In this document: piece by piece, positions 1 through 8,029 of the stretch
Layout of the letters: every line of letters begins with the position of its first letter
How positions within the stretch are numbered: the first letter of the stretch is position 1
Source of the DNA: Bacillus salipaludis
Lineage (GTDB): Bacteria > Bacillota > Bacilli > Bacillales_B > DSM-18226
Direction of reading: 5' to 3'
Assembly (NCBI RefSeq): GCF_004358205.1
Contig: NZ_SMYO01000019.1
Span: 1 to 60,955, forward strand
DNA: 60,955 nucleotides
Notes under the pieces: model-generated
The model's database searches: none
The model's input: the letters and a program-made list of their open reading frames with translations, nothing else
Told to the model about the DNA's origin: nothing
Made by a program: the position numbers and the translations under genes

Positions 1-143
1 AGTCTTACAGGCAGGTTGCCCACGTGTTACTCACCCGTCCGCCGCTAACCAACAGGAGCAAGCTCCTATTGATTCGCTCGACTTGCATGTATTAGGCACG
101 CCGCCAGCGTTCGTCCTGAGCCAGGATCAAACTCTCCAAGAAA
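1..143 (-). rRNA. rrs: 16S ribosomal RNA, 5' end only
   Basis: The reverse strand carries the invariant 16S 5' segment (AGAGTTTGATCCTGGCTCAG) followed by the usual start of helix 6 and the V1 region, and it runs off the left edge. Only about the first 143 nt of some 1,550 are present. The mature 5' end is placed near 143 by analogy with Bacillus 16S genes and could be off by a few bases. Upstream lie tandem rrn promoters and a boxA-like leader. Confidence 0.97.
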
Positions 144-223
144 GTTGATGTAGCTCATTTTGTTACGTTGGCTTCATTTCAAATGAAATGAATATTATTG
201 TTTGTTGACGTTTTTGTTTGTTT

Positions 224-238
224 AGTTTTCAAAGATCA
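224..238 (-). promoter_or_regulatory. boxA-like antitermination element in rrn leader
   Basis: The reverse strand reads GATCTTTGAAAACT, close to the boxA element of rRNA leaders where NusB/NusE start antitermination. It lies between the P2 promoter and the 16S 5' end, as expected. Identification is by motif similarity only. Confidence 0.6.
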
Positions 239-270
239 ATTTCTCTTGTTCGCCCAAAAGCGACTTTTTA

Positions 271-299
271 AATATATCATCTACAATACGTATTGTCAA
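271..299 (-). promoter_or_regulatory. rrn promoter P2
   Basis: On the reverse strand TTGACA (294-299) and TATATT (271-276) are separated by exactly 17 bases. This is the promoter nearer to the 16S gene, with its start expected near 264. Strong sigma-A hexamers and a tandem arrangement are typical of Bacillus rRNA operons. Confidence 0.85.
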
Positions 300-342
300 C
301 AACTTTTTTAAGTTGTTTTTTACGTCAGCAGCGACGTTTATT

Positions 343-371
343 AATATAACAGGATAATAAATATATGTCAA
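343..371 (-). promoter_or_regulatory. rrn promoter P1
   Basis: On the reverse strand TTGACA (366-371) and TATATT (343-348) are separated by 17 bases, 72 bp upstream of the equally spaced P2. The two form the tandem promoter pair of the left rRNA operon. Confidence 0.85.
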
Positions 372-400
372 CAATTCTTTCGAAAAAAGTTAACGAAAAT

Positions 401-631
401 TTATCCCTTCATTCTACCTCTTTTATCTTTCCTCATATATTTTAAACATTCGTTTGGTGAAGCAACCCGTCGAAATAAAGTAAATAATACTTTGTAACGC
501 TCCTCCATTGCTCTTTTCACAATATGATCAATGCGGTCATCCCTTAAATCAAAGAGGATTTCATCCATTTCCCGCTTAATTAAATATTCCATTTCTTTTA
601 CTTCTTTTTCATTAATTAGTATTCCTAGCAT
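401..631 (-). CDS. Small conserved-looking protein of unknown function beside rrn promoters
   Basis: Encodes 76 residues when started at the ATG at 631, which has a good GGAGG about 8 bases upstream; the open frame could extend to 685 but has no ribosome site there. The product is charged and probably helical, with Glu/Lys/Arg-rich segments such as MEERYKVLF, no membrane segment and no recognisable motif. I have the impression that similar small proteins sit next to rRNA operons in other Bacillus genomes but cannot name a family. It lies 30 bp upstream of P1 in the same direction and diverges from pdaB. Function unknown; a DNA- or RNA-binding role would be a guess. Confidence 0.7.
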   Translation of the reverse strand: MLGILINEKEVKEMEYLIKREMDEILFDLRDDRIDHIVKRAMEERYKVLFTLFRRVASPNECLKYMRKDKRGRMKG

Positions 632-768
632 CCAATAGCCTCCAATGAAGTTTCTAGTTCTAGTAGTCTTTTCCAAATAATTCAATTTTATAATAAAAAT
701 CTTTATTCATATTATTAAAAAAGCAGGCATAAGTTGAGACAAGGATGGCAATGGACGAGGTGGTTAGG

Positions 769-1521
769 ATGAATTTCTTTTATGTATTAAATGGTAAATC
801 TCTTAAAAACATTTCTCTAATCTTAATTGCTGCATTTTTTACAGCCTGGTTCCTTTATATGCAGAATCTTGCCCAAATACCTGTTTTTTCAACTAAGGAT
901 GGACCGAAGGCAATTTATCGCGGCGAAAAAGACCTTGCTTTATCTTTTAATATTGGTTGGGGAGATGAAAAAGCAGAACCGATTTTAAACACACTAAAAA
1001 AAGAGGGGGTAAAATCAGCAACATTCTTTTTAGCTGGTTCATGGGCTGAACGGCACCCCGATCTAGTCAATCGAATTGTAAAGGAGGGTTATGAAATTGG
1101 CATCCTTGGATATGCCTATGAGGATTATAAAAGTTTGGAGGATGCTAAAATTCGTAGGGATATTTCTAAAGCACAAGAGGTTTTTACAAAATTAAATGTA
1201 AAAAATATCAAGCTCCTGCGTGCTCCCACTGGTCATTTTGATGAAAGAACCTTAAAAATTGCAGAGCGGTATGGTTATACTGTTGTTCATTGGAGTGTGG
1301 ATTCACAGGATTGGACGAATCCTGGTATTAAGACCATTGTTTCTAATGTTGAAAAGGCTAAAAAAGGTGATATTGTTCTCTTACATGCTTCTGATTCAGC
1401 CAAGCAAACCAATAAAGCATTGCCAGCGATTATAGAGGAAATTCATCATAAAGGTCTAAAAATGATTTCTGTTTCCGAAATGATTGCCAATGGTCATGTC
1501 AGCTCTAAAGAAATAAAATAA
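769..1521 (+). CDS. pdaB: PdaB-type polysaccharide deacetylase homologue (sporulation)
   Basis: About 250 residues. One N-terminal membrane anchor (about residues 14-32) precedes a NodB-like polysaccharide deacetylase domain (about 55-240). In B. subtilis, PdaB is needed to maintain spores after mother-cell lysis. Its position next to kbaA and gerD supports the assignment. The start at 769 follows a GAGGTGG ribosome site and matches the family; the frame extends eight codons further upstream. Motif 1, usually TFD in PdaB, reads SFNIGWGDE here, so the residue that acts as catalytic base in the superfamily is Asn61. The second acidic residue (Asp66) is kept. The gene faces kbaA across a repeat array. 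Confidence 0.92.
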   Translation: MNFFYVLNGKSLKNISLILIAAFFTAWFLYMQNLAQIPVFSTKDGPKAIYRGEKDLALSFNIGWGDEKAEPILNTLKKEGVKSATFFLAGSWAERHPDLVNRIVKEGYEIGILGYAYEDYKSLEDAKIRRDISKAQEVFTKLNVKNIKLLRAPTGHFDERTLKIAERYGYTVVHWSVDSQDWTNPGIKTIVSNVEKAKKGDIVLLHASDSAKQTNKALPAIIEEIHHKGLKMISVSEMIANGHVSSKEIK

Positions 1522-1601
1522 ACTGATATAAAAACTGTACCGATCCGTTTTGAGTGGATTTTTATAAACGACATAAGAATTATCAAGACTATTTATCGAA
1601 G

Positions 1602-2040
1602 GGATTTGGTCTTCATCACCTTTATGATGACTTCTTCCTCTGATTTTTCAAAGGATTTGGTCTTCACCGGCCTTATGAGGTCCTCTTTCCCTGTTTTCCC
1701 AAATGGATTTGGTCTTCACCGGCCTTATGAGGTCCTCTTTCCCTGTTTTCTCAAATGGATTTGGTCTTCACCGGCCTTATGAGGTCCTCTTTCCCTGTTT
1801 TCTCAAATGGATTTGGTCTTCACCATCCTTATGAGGTCCTCTTTCCCTGTTTTCTCAAATGGATTTGTTCTTCACCGGCCTTATGAGGTCCTCTTTCCCT
1901 GTTTTCCTAAAAGGATTTGGTCTTCACCAGTCTTATGAGGTCCTCTTTCCCTGTTTTCTCAAATGGACTTGGCCTTCATCGCCTTTATGATGATCTCTCC
2001 CCTTGTTTTTAGATTGGATTTGTTCTTCATCATTCTTATA
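1602..2040. repeat. Tandem array of 52-bp repeats, about 8.5 copies
   Basis: Copies begin near 1602, 1653, 1705, 1757, 1809, 1861, 1913, 1965 and 2016, with spacings of 51 or 52 bp. Each starts with GGATTTGGTCTTCA and continues through TTATGAGGTCCTC and a pyrimidine-rich CCCTGTTTTC. Central copies are nearly identical; the first and the last two diverge, as in arrays that evolve by slippage or unequal exchange. Because 52 is not a multiple of three, each copy shifts the frame and stops appear, so it is not a coding repeat. It fills the space between the convergent genes pdaB and kbaA and ends just before their shared terminator. Function unknown. Confidence 0.95.
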
Positions 2041-2078
2041 AAAAAACCGCCCCTACTATTTAAAGGGACGGTTTTTTA
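2039..2078. terminator. Bidirectional terminator between pdaB and kbaA
   Basis: An inverted repeat (AACCGCCCC and GGGACGGTT, one mismatch) is flanked by an A-run on the left and a T-run on the right. It can therefore stop transcription from both sides. It overlaps the last codons of kbaA. Confidence 0.8.
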
Positions 2079-2746
2079 TTGATTTTATTTTTTACCGCTT
2101 TATTGCTGTTCCCAGCCGCAGTGCTCTTACGCTTTTGTCTTTCCTGTTCGGAACGTTCATTTAACTTATGAAGGATTAACAATTGATAGGCATTACAAGC
2201 CAGGAGACCAAAGACCATAAGGTAAACCCAGCTTCTTTCATTAACCCGTAGAACTGGAACCCATTCGATAACTGTTACAACAACCATAAAAAAGAGCGCG
2301 GGTATAAAGGCACTAAAATTTGTTTGTTTACTTTTAAACCAAGCTGCACCCCCGCCAATCACTAAAGGAATTAACGCAACCCCTATGTAGGGCAGCACAG
2401 ACTCTCCAGGCTTGGCAAATGCCTCATAACGCATATAAACCAAATCAAATAGGCAAAATAATATGAGGACGGATTGAACTCCATTCCAAAGGGTTGCAGA
2501 CTTAAAAATACCTAATCCGAACCGATGAATCGTTAAATAAGCAAAAAAGCCCATTTGACTAATAACACTAAAAAGGAATCCCATCACAATTAACCAAATC
2601 GTCGTTGATAATATATCAATTAGTTTAAATTCAGTAAAATACTGCTGAAATTCACTCCAGCGAACAATGAAACCCACAATAGCTGTTGTGAGCCCGCCTA
2701 CTAATAATGTGGTCAAAAATAGTTTTACCCAATTGCGGCTCGTCAC
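2060..2746 (-). CDS. kbaA: KbaA, membrane activator of the KinB sporulation pathway
   Basis: Encodes 228 residues from a GTG start with TTGGAGG upstream. It has about six hydrophobic segments and ends in a long basic tail rich in Lys, Arg and Asn. B. subtilis KbaA (about 198 residues) is an integral membrane protein required for activity of the histidine kinase KinB, which feeds the Spo0A phosphorelay. Identification rests on the order pdaB-kbaA-gerD-salA-cwlD with the same relative orientations as B. subtilis and on the membrane topology. The longer C-terminal tail is the only unusual trait. Confidence 0.88.
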   Translation of the reverse strand: MTSRNWVKLFLTTLLVGGLTTAIVGFIVRWSEFQQYFTEFKLIDILSTTIWLIVMGFLFSVISQMGFFAYLTIHRFGLGIFKSATLWNGVQSVLILFCLFDLVYMRYEAFAKPGESVLPYIGVALIPLVIGGGAAWFKSKQTNFSAFIPALFFMVVVTVIEWVPVLRVNERSWVYLMVFGLLACNAYQLLILHKLNERSEQERQKRKSTAAGNSNKAVKNKINKKPSL

Positions 2747-2829
2747 ACTTTAAACCTCCAAAATATAAAATGCATTCCTAATGATTGTACCAATCCATAT
2801 TTGAAAAATCCATATTTTAAAATCCTTAC

Positions 2830-2859
2830 GAATAATCTTTCATGATTTTCTTCATCCTA
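2830..2859 (+). promoter_or_regulatory. Possible sigma-G promoter of gerD
   Basis: GAATA (2830-2834) and CATCCTA (2853-2859) are 18 bases apart and resemble forespore sigma-G elements (GNATR, CATNNTA). The start would fall near 2866, which excludes the upstream in-frame codon at 2842 and favours 2896 as the gerD start. Pattern match only. Confidence 0.45.
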
Positions 2860-2895
2860 AAATTAAGGATTCTTATGCGAAAGGGGCTTTTCAAA

Positions 2896-3522
2896 ATGAA
2901 AGCGAAAAGTATGCTGCTCCTCCTACCTATCATGATGTTGTTAACTAGCTGTGCATCCAACGAATCCAGCAGCGGAGGACAAATTGATTATGAGCAAACC
3001 AAAAAAATGGTTGTTGATATTCTTAAAACCGATGATGGTAAGAAGGCAATTCAAGATGTAATGAACGATGACAGTATGAAGGAAAAGCTTGTGATGGACC
3101 AAAAAATGGTTTCCCAGACAATTCAACAAACACTTACTTCCGATAAAGCCACAACCTTTTGGAAAAAAACGTTTAATGATCCAAAATTTGCTCAAGGCGT
3201 TGCCAAGAACATGAGATCCGAGAATGAAAAATTGCTAAAGGATTTAATGAATGATCCCCAATATAGAGGTATGATGATTCAAGTTTTTAAAGAGCCTGAA
3301 ATTCAAAAGGAATTAGCGGACGCATTAAAAAGTAAGGAATACCGGGAACATCTTCAAAAGGTAATTGCTGAAACCATTGAAAGCCCGTTATTTAAGGTCA
3401 AAATGCAAGAGCTTCTGCTTAAGGCGGCTGAAGATGTAAAAGCGAATGCGAGCAGCAGTAAAGATGGCGGCGGTCAATCAAGTGGAGGACAAAGCGGTTC
3501 TGATAACAGCAGCGGGGCCTAA
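2896..3522 (+). CDS. gerD: Spore germination lipoprotein GerD
   Basis: 208 residues from ATG 2896 (AAAGGGG about 10 bases upstream). Residues 1-19 form a lipoprotein signal with lipobox LTSC, so Cys19 is the expected lipidated residue. The body contains the GerD signature DYEQTKKMVVDILKTDDGKK and predicted helices, followed by a Ser/Gly-rich tail. GerD is a spore inner-membrane lipoprotein that clusters nutrient germinant receptors for rapid germination. An upstream ATG at 2842 is in frame but has no ribosome site and lies ahead of the likely promoter start. A strong terminator separates it from the convergent salA. Confidence 0.95.
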   Translation: MKAKSMLLLLPIMMLLTSCASNESSSGGQIDYEQTKKMVVDILKTDDGKKAIQDVMNDDSMKEKLVMDQKMVSQTIQQTLTSDKATTFWKKTFNDPKFAQGVAKNMRSENEKLLKDLMNDPQYRGMMIQVFKEPEIQKELADALKSKEYREHLQKVIAETIESPLFKVKMQELLLKAAEDVKANASSSKDGGGQSSGGQSGSDNSSGA

Positions 3523-3541
3523 TTAATCATTCTATTCATTC

Positions 3542-3576
3542 AAAAGCCTCTTCCTGATCAGGAAGAGGCTTTATTT
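3542..3576. terminator. Bidirectional terminator between gerD and salA
   Basis: A perfect 14-bp inverted repeat (AAGCCTCTTCCTGA and its complement, 3544-3571) with almost no loop is flanked by A and T runs. It lies between two convergent genes and can serve both. Confidence 0.9.
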
Positions 3577-3577
3577 A

Positions 3578-4633
3578 TTACTTTTTTAAAAGGCTTGTCA
3601 TTTTTTCAGCAATTTCTAGATAGATTTTTCCGATTGGATGGTCTTCCTGATAAACAGATGGTGCAAAATCTTCGGCATTCCAATCAGGCTGGTTAAGTGG
3701 CAGGCGTCCTAGAATTTCTGTATTTAGCTCCTCGGCTAATTTATCCCCGCCGCCGCGGCCAAACACATATTCCTTTTCACCTGTCAGCTTACTTTCAAAA
3801 TAAGCCATATTTTCAATAACACCTAGGATTTCGTGTTCCGTACGAACAGCCATTGCGCCGGCACGTGCTGCTACAAAGGCAGCCGTTGGATGTGGTGTCG
3901 TAACAATAATTTCTTTACATGCAGGAAGCATCGTGTGAACATCTAATGCAACATCCCCTGTTCCTGGAGGCAAGTCTAATAATAAATAATCCACTGCTCC
4001 CCATTCCACTTCATTGAAGAAGCTATTCAGCATTTTTCCAAGCATAGGTCCGCGCCAAATGATTGGTGCATTATCTTCAACAAAAAAGCCCATTGATATG
4101 ACTTGAACTCCGAAACGTTCAACCGGTATAATTTTTTCCCCTCTAACTACAGGACGCTTTGTGATCCCCATCATATCCGGTACACTAAAACCGTAGATAT
4201 CGGCATCAATCAGACCTACCTTTTTACCTAAACGAGCTAGGGCAATAGCAAGGTTTACAGATACCGTTGATTTACCTACACCGCCCTTACCGGAAGCAAT
4301 CGCAATAAAGGTTGTATTTTTTGAAGATAATAAGCCTTTATCCTCCGTTTCCTCTACTGCATTACGATTGGCTGCAAGTACCTCTTCGGAAAGCTCGCCA
4401 AAGCGAATCCCTACTGTAGCTGCACCTGCTTCTTTTAATACATTTACAATTTGCGTTTGCAATTGTAATTGTTCGGCAGTACCAGTTTTGGCAATGTCTA
4501 CTTTTATACTGACATGGTTTTTTTCTTCTTTAATTTTTATTTCCTCAATTGCATTTAGCTCTGCTAATGTTTTATGTAAAAATGGCTCCTTTAAGCTGCC
4601 TACAATTTCACGGATTTTCGCTTCTGTTAGCAT
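3578..4633 (-). CDS. salA: Mrp/NBP35-family P-loop ATPase SalA
   Basis: 351 residues. An N-terminal MIP18/DUF59-like domain (about 1-90) precedes a ParA/Mrp ATPase domain with the deviant Walker A GKGGVGKST at 115-123 and the LLLDLPPGTGD switch region. The C-terminal CxxC found in Fe-S carrier Mrp proteins is absent (ENMAYFESKLTGEK in its place), as I recall for B. subtilis SalA. That protein represses scoC and so raises exoprotease expression; an Fe-S cluster delivery role is possible for the family. The ATG at 4633 has GAGGTG 10 bases upstream; an upstream GTG at 4645 overlaps that site and is less likely. Confidence 0.92.
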   Translation of the reverse strand: MLTEAKIREIVGSLKEPFLHKTLAELNAIEEIKIKEEKNHVSIKVDIAKTGTAEQLQLQTQIVNVLKEAGAATVGIRFGELSEEVLAANRNAVEETEDKGLLSSKNTTFIAIASGKGGVGKSTVSVNLAIALARLGKKVGLIDADIYGFSVPDMMGITKRPVVRGEKIIPVERFGVQVISMGFFVEDNAPIIWRGPMLGKMLNSFFNEVEWGAVDYLLLDLPPGTGDVALDVHTMLPACKEIIVTTPHPTAAFVAARAGAMAVRTEHEILGVIENMAYFESKLTGEKEYVFGRGGGDKLAEELNTEILGRLPLNQPDWNAEDFAPSVYQEDHPIGKIYLEIAEKMTSLLKK

Positions 4634-4773
4634 GTAAACAAACACCTCACAATTGAATTCGTTTCCAAATCAAGTATACCATAACTCTCACTAAAAACAG
4701 TTAACTGAATCACACGTAAACCCTATACCAATAATAAAAAGTCAAAGAAGATGAGCGATAGAGCTCATCTTCC

Positions 4774-5496
4774 TTAATCTGTTTCCTTTAATTCCTTTTC
4801 ATTCGTAAAATAACGGATGATTCCTTTATAAATGGAAGCAGCCACCTTTTCCTGGTAGGAATCAGTTTGGAGATTTGCCTTTTCAGCTGGATTGGATAAA
4901 AAACCCACCTCAACTAAAACGCCGGGCTTCTTTGCATTCTTTAAAATATAGACATGACTTAAAGGCTTTGCCTTTCGATTTGTATTTTCTAAATTCCGTC
5001 TTAACTCATCTTGAATAAATTTTGCTGCTTTTGCATTTTCAGTATAATGAGGGGAATAAAAGGTTTGAGCCCCGCTCCATCTAGCAGATGGGATGGCATT
5101 TAAATGAATACTGACAAAAAGGTCATTATCAGAGCTATTGATCATTTTCAACCTTTGCTTCAGATCCTCTACCTTTCTCCTGCTATAACCTTTTGTTGTA
5201 GGGTCTGCCAGGTCCTCATCGGTTTCCCTCGTCATCATTACCAGAGCACCGTGTTGCTGCAGGAAATCTCTAACCTTAAACGAAATATCTAAAGCAATAT
5301 CCTTTTCTAAGGTTTTTCCTTCACCGGCACCACCGTCAGGTCCGCCATGCCCGGGGTCAATAAGAATGATTTTTCCCGATAAAGGCAAATTCCATGATTT
5401 CCATGATTTATCCTCCATAAAATCATGCTGTAAAATCAGGAATAATAAAAGTAAACCCACAGAGAACCCTATAATTTTCAATCTTCTCTTTAGCAA
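4774..5496 (-). CDS. cwlD: Germination-specific N-acetylmuramoyl-L-alanine amidase CwlD
   Basis: An Amidase_3 family zinc enzyme of about 240 residues with an N-terminal membrane anchor (about residues 8-23). Zinc and catalytic residues are visible: DPGHGGPDGG (His50), LEKD (Glu64), SIHLNA (His131) and VEVGFLSN (Glu196). CwlD removes the stem peptide during spore cortex synthesis so that PdaA can make muramic-delta-lactam, which germination lytic enzymes recognise. The start is uncertain. TTG at 5496 has GGAAGG about 10 bases upstream and gives the family length; ATG at 5505 abuts that site, and ATG at 5523 has none. Confidence 0.93.
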   Translation of the reverse strand: MLKRRLKIIGFSVGLLLLFLILQHDFMEDKSWKSWNLPLSGKIILIDPGHGGPDGGAGEGKTLEKDIALDISFKVRDFLQQHGALVMMTRETDEDLADPTTKGYSRRKVEDLKQRLKMINSSDNDLFVSIHLNAIPSARWSGAQTFYSPHYTENAKAAKFIQDELRRNLENTNRKAKPLSHVYILKNAKKPGVLVEVGFLSNPAEKANLQTDSYQEKVAASIYKGIIRYFTNEKELKETD

Positions 5497-5572
5497 CCAA
5501 ATCATTCCTTCCCGCTCGTCCATGTTCGTTTAAATATATGGGACAAGGGGGAATTTTAGAACTAATAAGAAA

Positions 5573-5687
5573 AGCGGAGGCGCCTTGTTCAGCCCCGAAA
5601 AGGCTTTAGGTCCTTCGGTGAAGTCGTTCTTTGACTTCATCGGCAGGACCGAACAAACCCCGAGGTTCTAGGCGCTGGAGCTAGACA
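5573..5687. repeat. Dispersed repeat copy 1 with nested hairpins
   Basis: The element starts AGCGGAGGCGCCTTG and ends GGCGCTGGAGCTAGACA. Inside are the inverted repeats GGTCCT/AGGACC and TGAAGTC/GACTTCA, giving a stacked hairpin. The same outer sequence frames a shorter element at 50721-50782, so it is a multicopy element in this genome. Such short structured repeats are common between Bacillus genes. It lies between ybaK and cwlD. Confidence 0.75.
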
Positions 5688-5727
5688 ATTCTCAAAGCAA
5701 TTAATAATTACTTATATAAAGAATAAC

Positions 5728-6171
5728 CTAGTGCAGCCTTAGCTTATGCCGTCTTTCTCCTTTTTGATATCCATCGAGCCACCAAACGTGGATGTATTGT
5801 TCACAGAGATAGTATAGGGATTCACTCATCGTCCCTTCTTCTCCATTACCCCAATAAAGTAAAAAATTGAATAGGGTATCAATTAAATGCTTTTCTTCCT
5901 TATAGCAGCGTTTTTTTACCTCTTCGATATCTTCACCATAGTAACCGAATTTGCTAAACTTCGCCCCTAATAGATAGGCTTCAAGCGCTACATCGTAGCA
6001 GGCTTCCTCAACACCAGCATGCATCACAAAGCTTGATGTAATTCTTGATGAGCCAAAATAGTGCTGGACCCGTTCTTTTAAAGTTTTTATCGATAAGTCC
6101 TTTAAGACTGACCGCTCATATTTAATTTGTTTTTCCCGTTTTTTCTCTTTAAAGGTTGTAATGACTGTCAC
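5728..6171 (-). CDS. ybaK: YbaK, DUF2521 family protein of unknown function
   Basis: 147 residues from GTG 6171, which has AAGAGGTG six to seven bases upstream; an upstream GTG at 6180 overlaps that ribosome site. The product is soluble, with an aromatic- and charge-rich central part (GAKFSKFGYYGEDIEEV) and a Trp-containing C-terminal region (HVWWLDGYQKGERR). It matches the position, length and overall sequence of B. subtilis YbaK, a DUF2521 protein, located between cwlD and the ribosomal genes. No catalytic motif is visible and the function is not known. Confidence 0.85.
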   Translation of the reverse strand: MTVITTFKEKKREKQIKYERSVLKDLSIKTLKERVQHYFGSSRITSSFVMHAGVEEACYDVALEAYLLGAKFSKFGYYGEDIEEVKKRCYKEEKHLIDTLFNFLLYWGNGEEGTMSESLYYLCEQYIHVWWLDGYQKGERRHKLRLH

Positions 6172-6259
6172 AGTTTTCACCTCTTAGGACTATTCTTCAT
6201 CCCATAATCCTAAGAAATGCAAAATTTCCGCTGTTTTCAATTGCCAATTTTATGATTAG

Positions 6260-6288
6260 AAAAATCCAGCCAATATGACTGGATTTTT
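6260..6288. terminator. Terminator downstream of the MFS gene
   Basis: Inverted repeat AAAATCCAG (6261-6269) and CTGGATTTT (6279-6287) with flanking A and T runs. It can act on either strand; here it would end the transporter transcript before ybaK. Confidence 0.75.
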
Positions 6289-6380
6289 GGGAATTTAATT
6301 ATTCTTCAGCTAGTTGATCGCACTATTCACGACAATTCCATGCATGGGCTGGGTGTAAAAATTCATGAAAGATTTTATAA

Positions 6381-7640
6381 TTACACTGCTTCTTTATTTA
6401 GAACTTCAGTTACCAGACTAAACTTTGGTTTCGTTTTGCTAGCAATAAGGAATAATACAAATTGCACAGTAGAAAGGGCAATTAAAACATCAAGAACCAA
6501 TTCATAGGAATGATTGATATTAAAAATGGCACCAGAAACAATTGGCGTGACTGCCGCGCCTAATGAAATAAATATGGACACAACACCATATTTTGCACTA
6601 AATTCTTTTTCACCAAATAGTGCCCCTGTAAGAAAGGCAGGTGTAACCGTAACTGCTGTTGAACCGATTCCTGAAAAAATCGTATAAAGAATAGCTGGCA
6701 GAACTATATTTGCTTTCATTAAAAATAAAAAGCTTAGAAGACTTCCTGCAGAAATGATAAATAATGTTGTGATTAATCCTAGCTTGTCAAATAATCGCCC
6801 AACTAAAAGTTTTCCGACAATGACCATTGCAGAACCTAAGGATAATAGCAATGCCGCTGTTTTAGCTGTTGTACCGATTCCCGCTAAATATGGAGCAAGG
6901 TTAATCAACATTGTATTAACAACAATTCCGCCAACCAGAATAGCTAAACAAAGGGCCCAAAATGATATGGATTTTAGTGCTTGACCTTGGGTTGTACCTG
7001 CTAATTCTTTATTTGGTATACTAGATTTTACTTCACCTAGGGCCATTAAACCTTTGTCTGCTGGAGTTAATCGAATAACAAATACCGCAAGTGGAATTAA
7101 TAACACAGCGATTAGAATTCCTAAAACAAGATAGGCTGACCTCCACCCATAAGCTGTAATAAGCCAGTTAGTTAAAGGACTGAGAATTACACCGCCGAAA
7201 CCGCTACCTGCTAAAGCAATCCCCAAACATAAACCACGTTTTTCATTAAACCAATTTGTGATAAGTACGGATGCTGGGATCATTGCCCCGCCAGATAAAC
7301 CTGCACCCATTAGAACAGCAAATAAATAGAAATGAATCAGTTTCGTAGCAAAAGAGAAGCCAATAAAGGCAGCAGCTGAAATTAAAATAAATAATGTTAA
7401 ATAGGCCCTTACATCCATCTTTTTCATTAGTTTACCTGCAAATGGACCTATACCCATAGCAGCTAAAGCCATAATGGTAAAATACAACATAAATTGAGAG
7501 GCACTAAATCCGAGTTCTTTTGTAACAGGCAGGATAAATAATGAAACTAGGTTTGCAATCGGGGCATAAATGAAAGTCATAATCATGAAGGCTGCTACTA
7601 CAATCCACCAACCGTAAAAAATTCCGCCCTTTTTGTTCAT
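6381..7640 (-). CDS. MFS transporter, oxalate/formate antiporter (OFA)-like
   Basis: 419 residues with about 12 hydrophobic segments. The N-terminus (FYGWWIVVAAFM) and the segment after TM4 with GWRSAYLVLG are typical of the OFA branch of the major facilitator superfamily, whose known members exchange carboxylates such as oxalate and formate. The substrate cannot be read from the sequence. B. subtilis has the methyltransferase gene ybaJ at this place between rpsI and ybaK, so this is an insertion or replacement in an otherwise conserved cluster. Upstream lie a TATAAT box and an overlapping cre-like site, suggesting CcpA repression in rich carbon. Its own terminator follows. Confidence 0.85.
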   Translation of the reverse strand: MNKKGGIFYGWWIVVAAFMIMTFIYAPIANLVSLFILPVTKELGFSASQFMLYFTIMALAAMGIGPFAGKLMKKMDVRAYLTLFILISAAAFIGFSFATKLIHFYLFAVLMGAGLSGGAMIPASVLITNWFNEKRGLCLGIALAGSGFGGVILSPLTNWLITAYGWRSAYLVLGILIAVLLIPLAVFVIRLTPADKGLMALGEVKSSIPNKELAGTTQGQALKSISFWALCLAILVGGIVVNTMLINLAPYLAGIGTTAKTAALLLSLGSAMVIVGKLLVGRLFDKLGLITTLFIISAGSLLSFLFLMKANIVLPAILYTIFSGIGSTAVTVTPAFLTGALFGEKEFSAKYGVVSIFISLGAAVTPIVSGAIFNINHSYELVLDVLIALSTVQFVLFLIASKTKPKFSLVTEVLNKEAV

Positions 7641-7823
7641 ATACCAACATCCGTCCTTTGCTAATTTTTTTAGAGTTTAATGAATTTAAAATGTATTAGT
7701 CCCATAAAACAATACTTCGCTGTAAAACCACTAAGTATAAGGCAAGAAAAAGTCAATATGAACCTGTTATCACTACACCCCTTTCTATGCTGAATGCCTT
7801 GGACATTATATTAACAGGACCGA

Positions 7824-7838
7824 TTGAAAACGTTTTCC
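7824..7838. promoter_or_regulatory. cre-like CcpA operator upstream of the MFS gene
   Basis: TTGAAAACGTTTTCC fits the catabolite-responsive element consensus (WTGNAARCGNWWWCA) with one mismatch and has a 12-bp palindromic core, GAAAACGTTTTC. On the minus strand it lies just downstream of a TATAAT hexamer (7848-7853), at about +3 to +17, a position typical of repression. Confidence 0.65.
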
Positions 7839-7847
7839 CTTGCTGCA

Positions 7848-7853
7848 ATTATA
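7848..7853 (-). promoter_or_regulatory. Likely -10 box of the MFS gene promoter
   Basis: The reverse strand reads TATAAT, with the cre-like site immediately downstream. No good -35 hexamer is present at 17 bases (a TTGGCA lies only 14 away), so the promoter assignment rests mainly on the -10 and the operator position. The leader to the ATG would be about 200 nt. Confidence 0.4.
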
Positions 7854-8029
7854 AAATGCAATTTTCATGCCAAAACTATCGTTTATTTTCCTCTTTGATT
7901 TCAAATTTTCAACAAAATAAAAAAACCCTTAAAACCGGGCAAATTTTTATTAAAGTTTTTCCTTTATATAAAATTAACGTAATTAACATAAAAATATTAT
8001 TCCAAATTATGCAAAAAATCATGTAGTTG

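Noticed and set aside
632..768. Sigma-E-like promoter before pdaB (CATATTAT)
   Set aside because: The -10 has a mismatch and the -35 is weak in an AT-rich stretch, too little to call.
1602..2040. Possible CRISPR array
   Set aside because: Whole 52-bp units repeat without unique spacers, and no cas genes are present; this is a simple tandem array.
7787..8026. 79-codon plus-strand frame upstream of the MFS gene
   Set aside because: AT-rich, no ribosome site, overlaps the cre-like site and promoter region; composition is like random AT-rich DNA.
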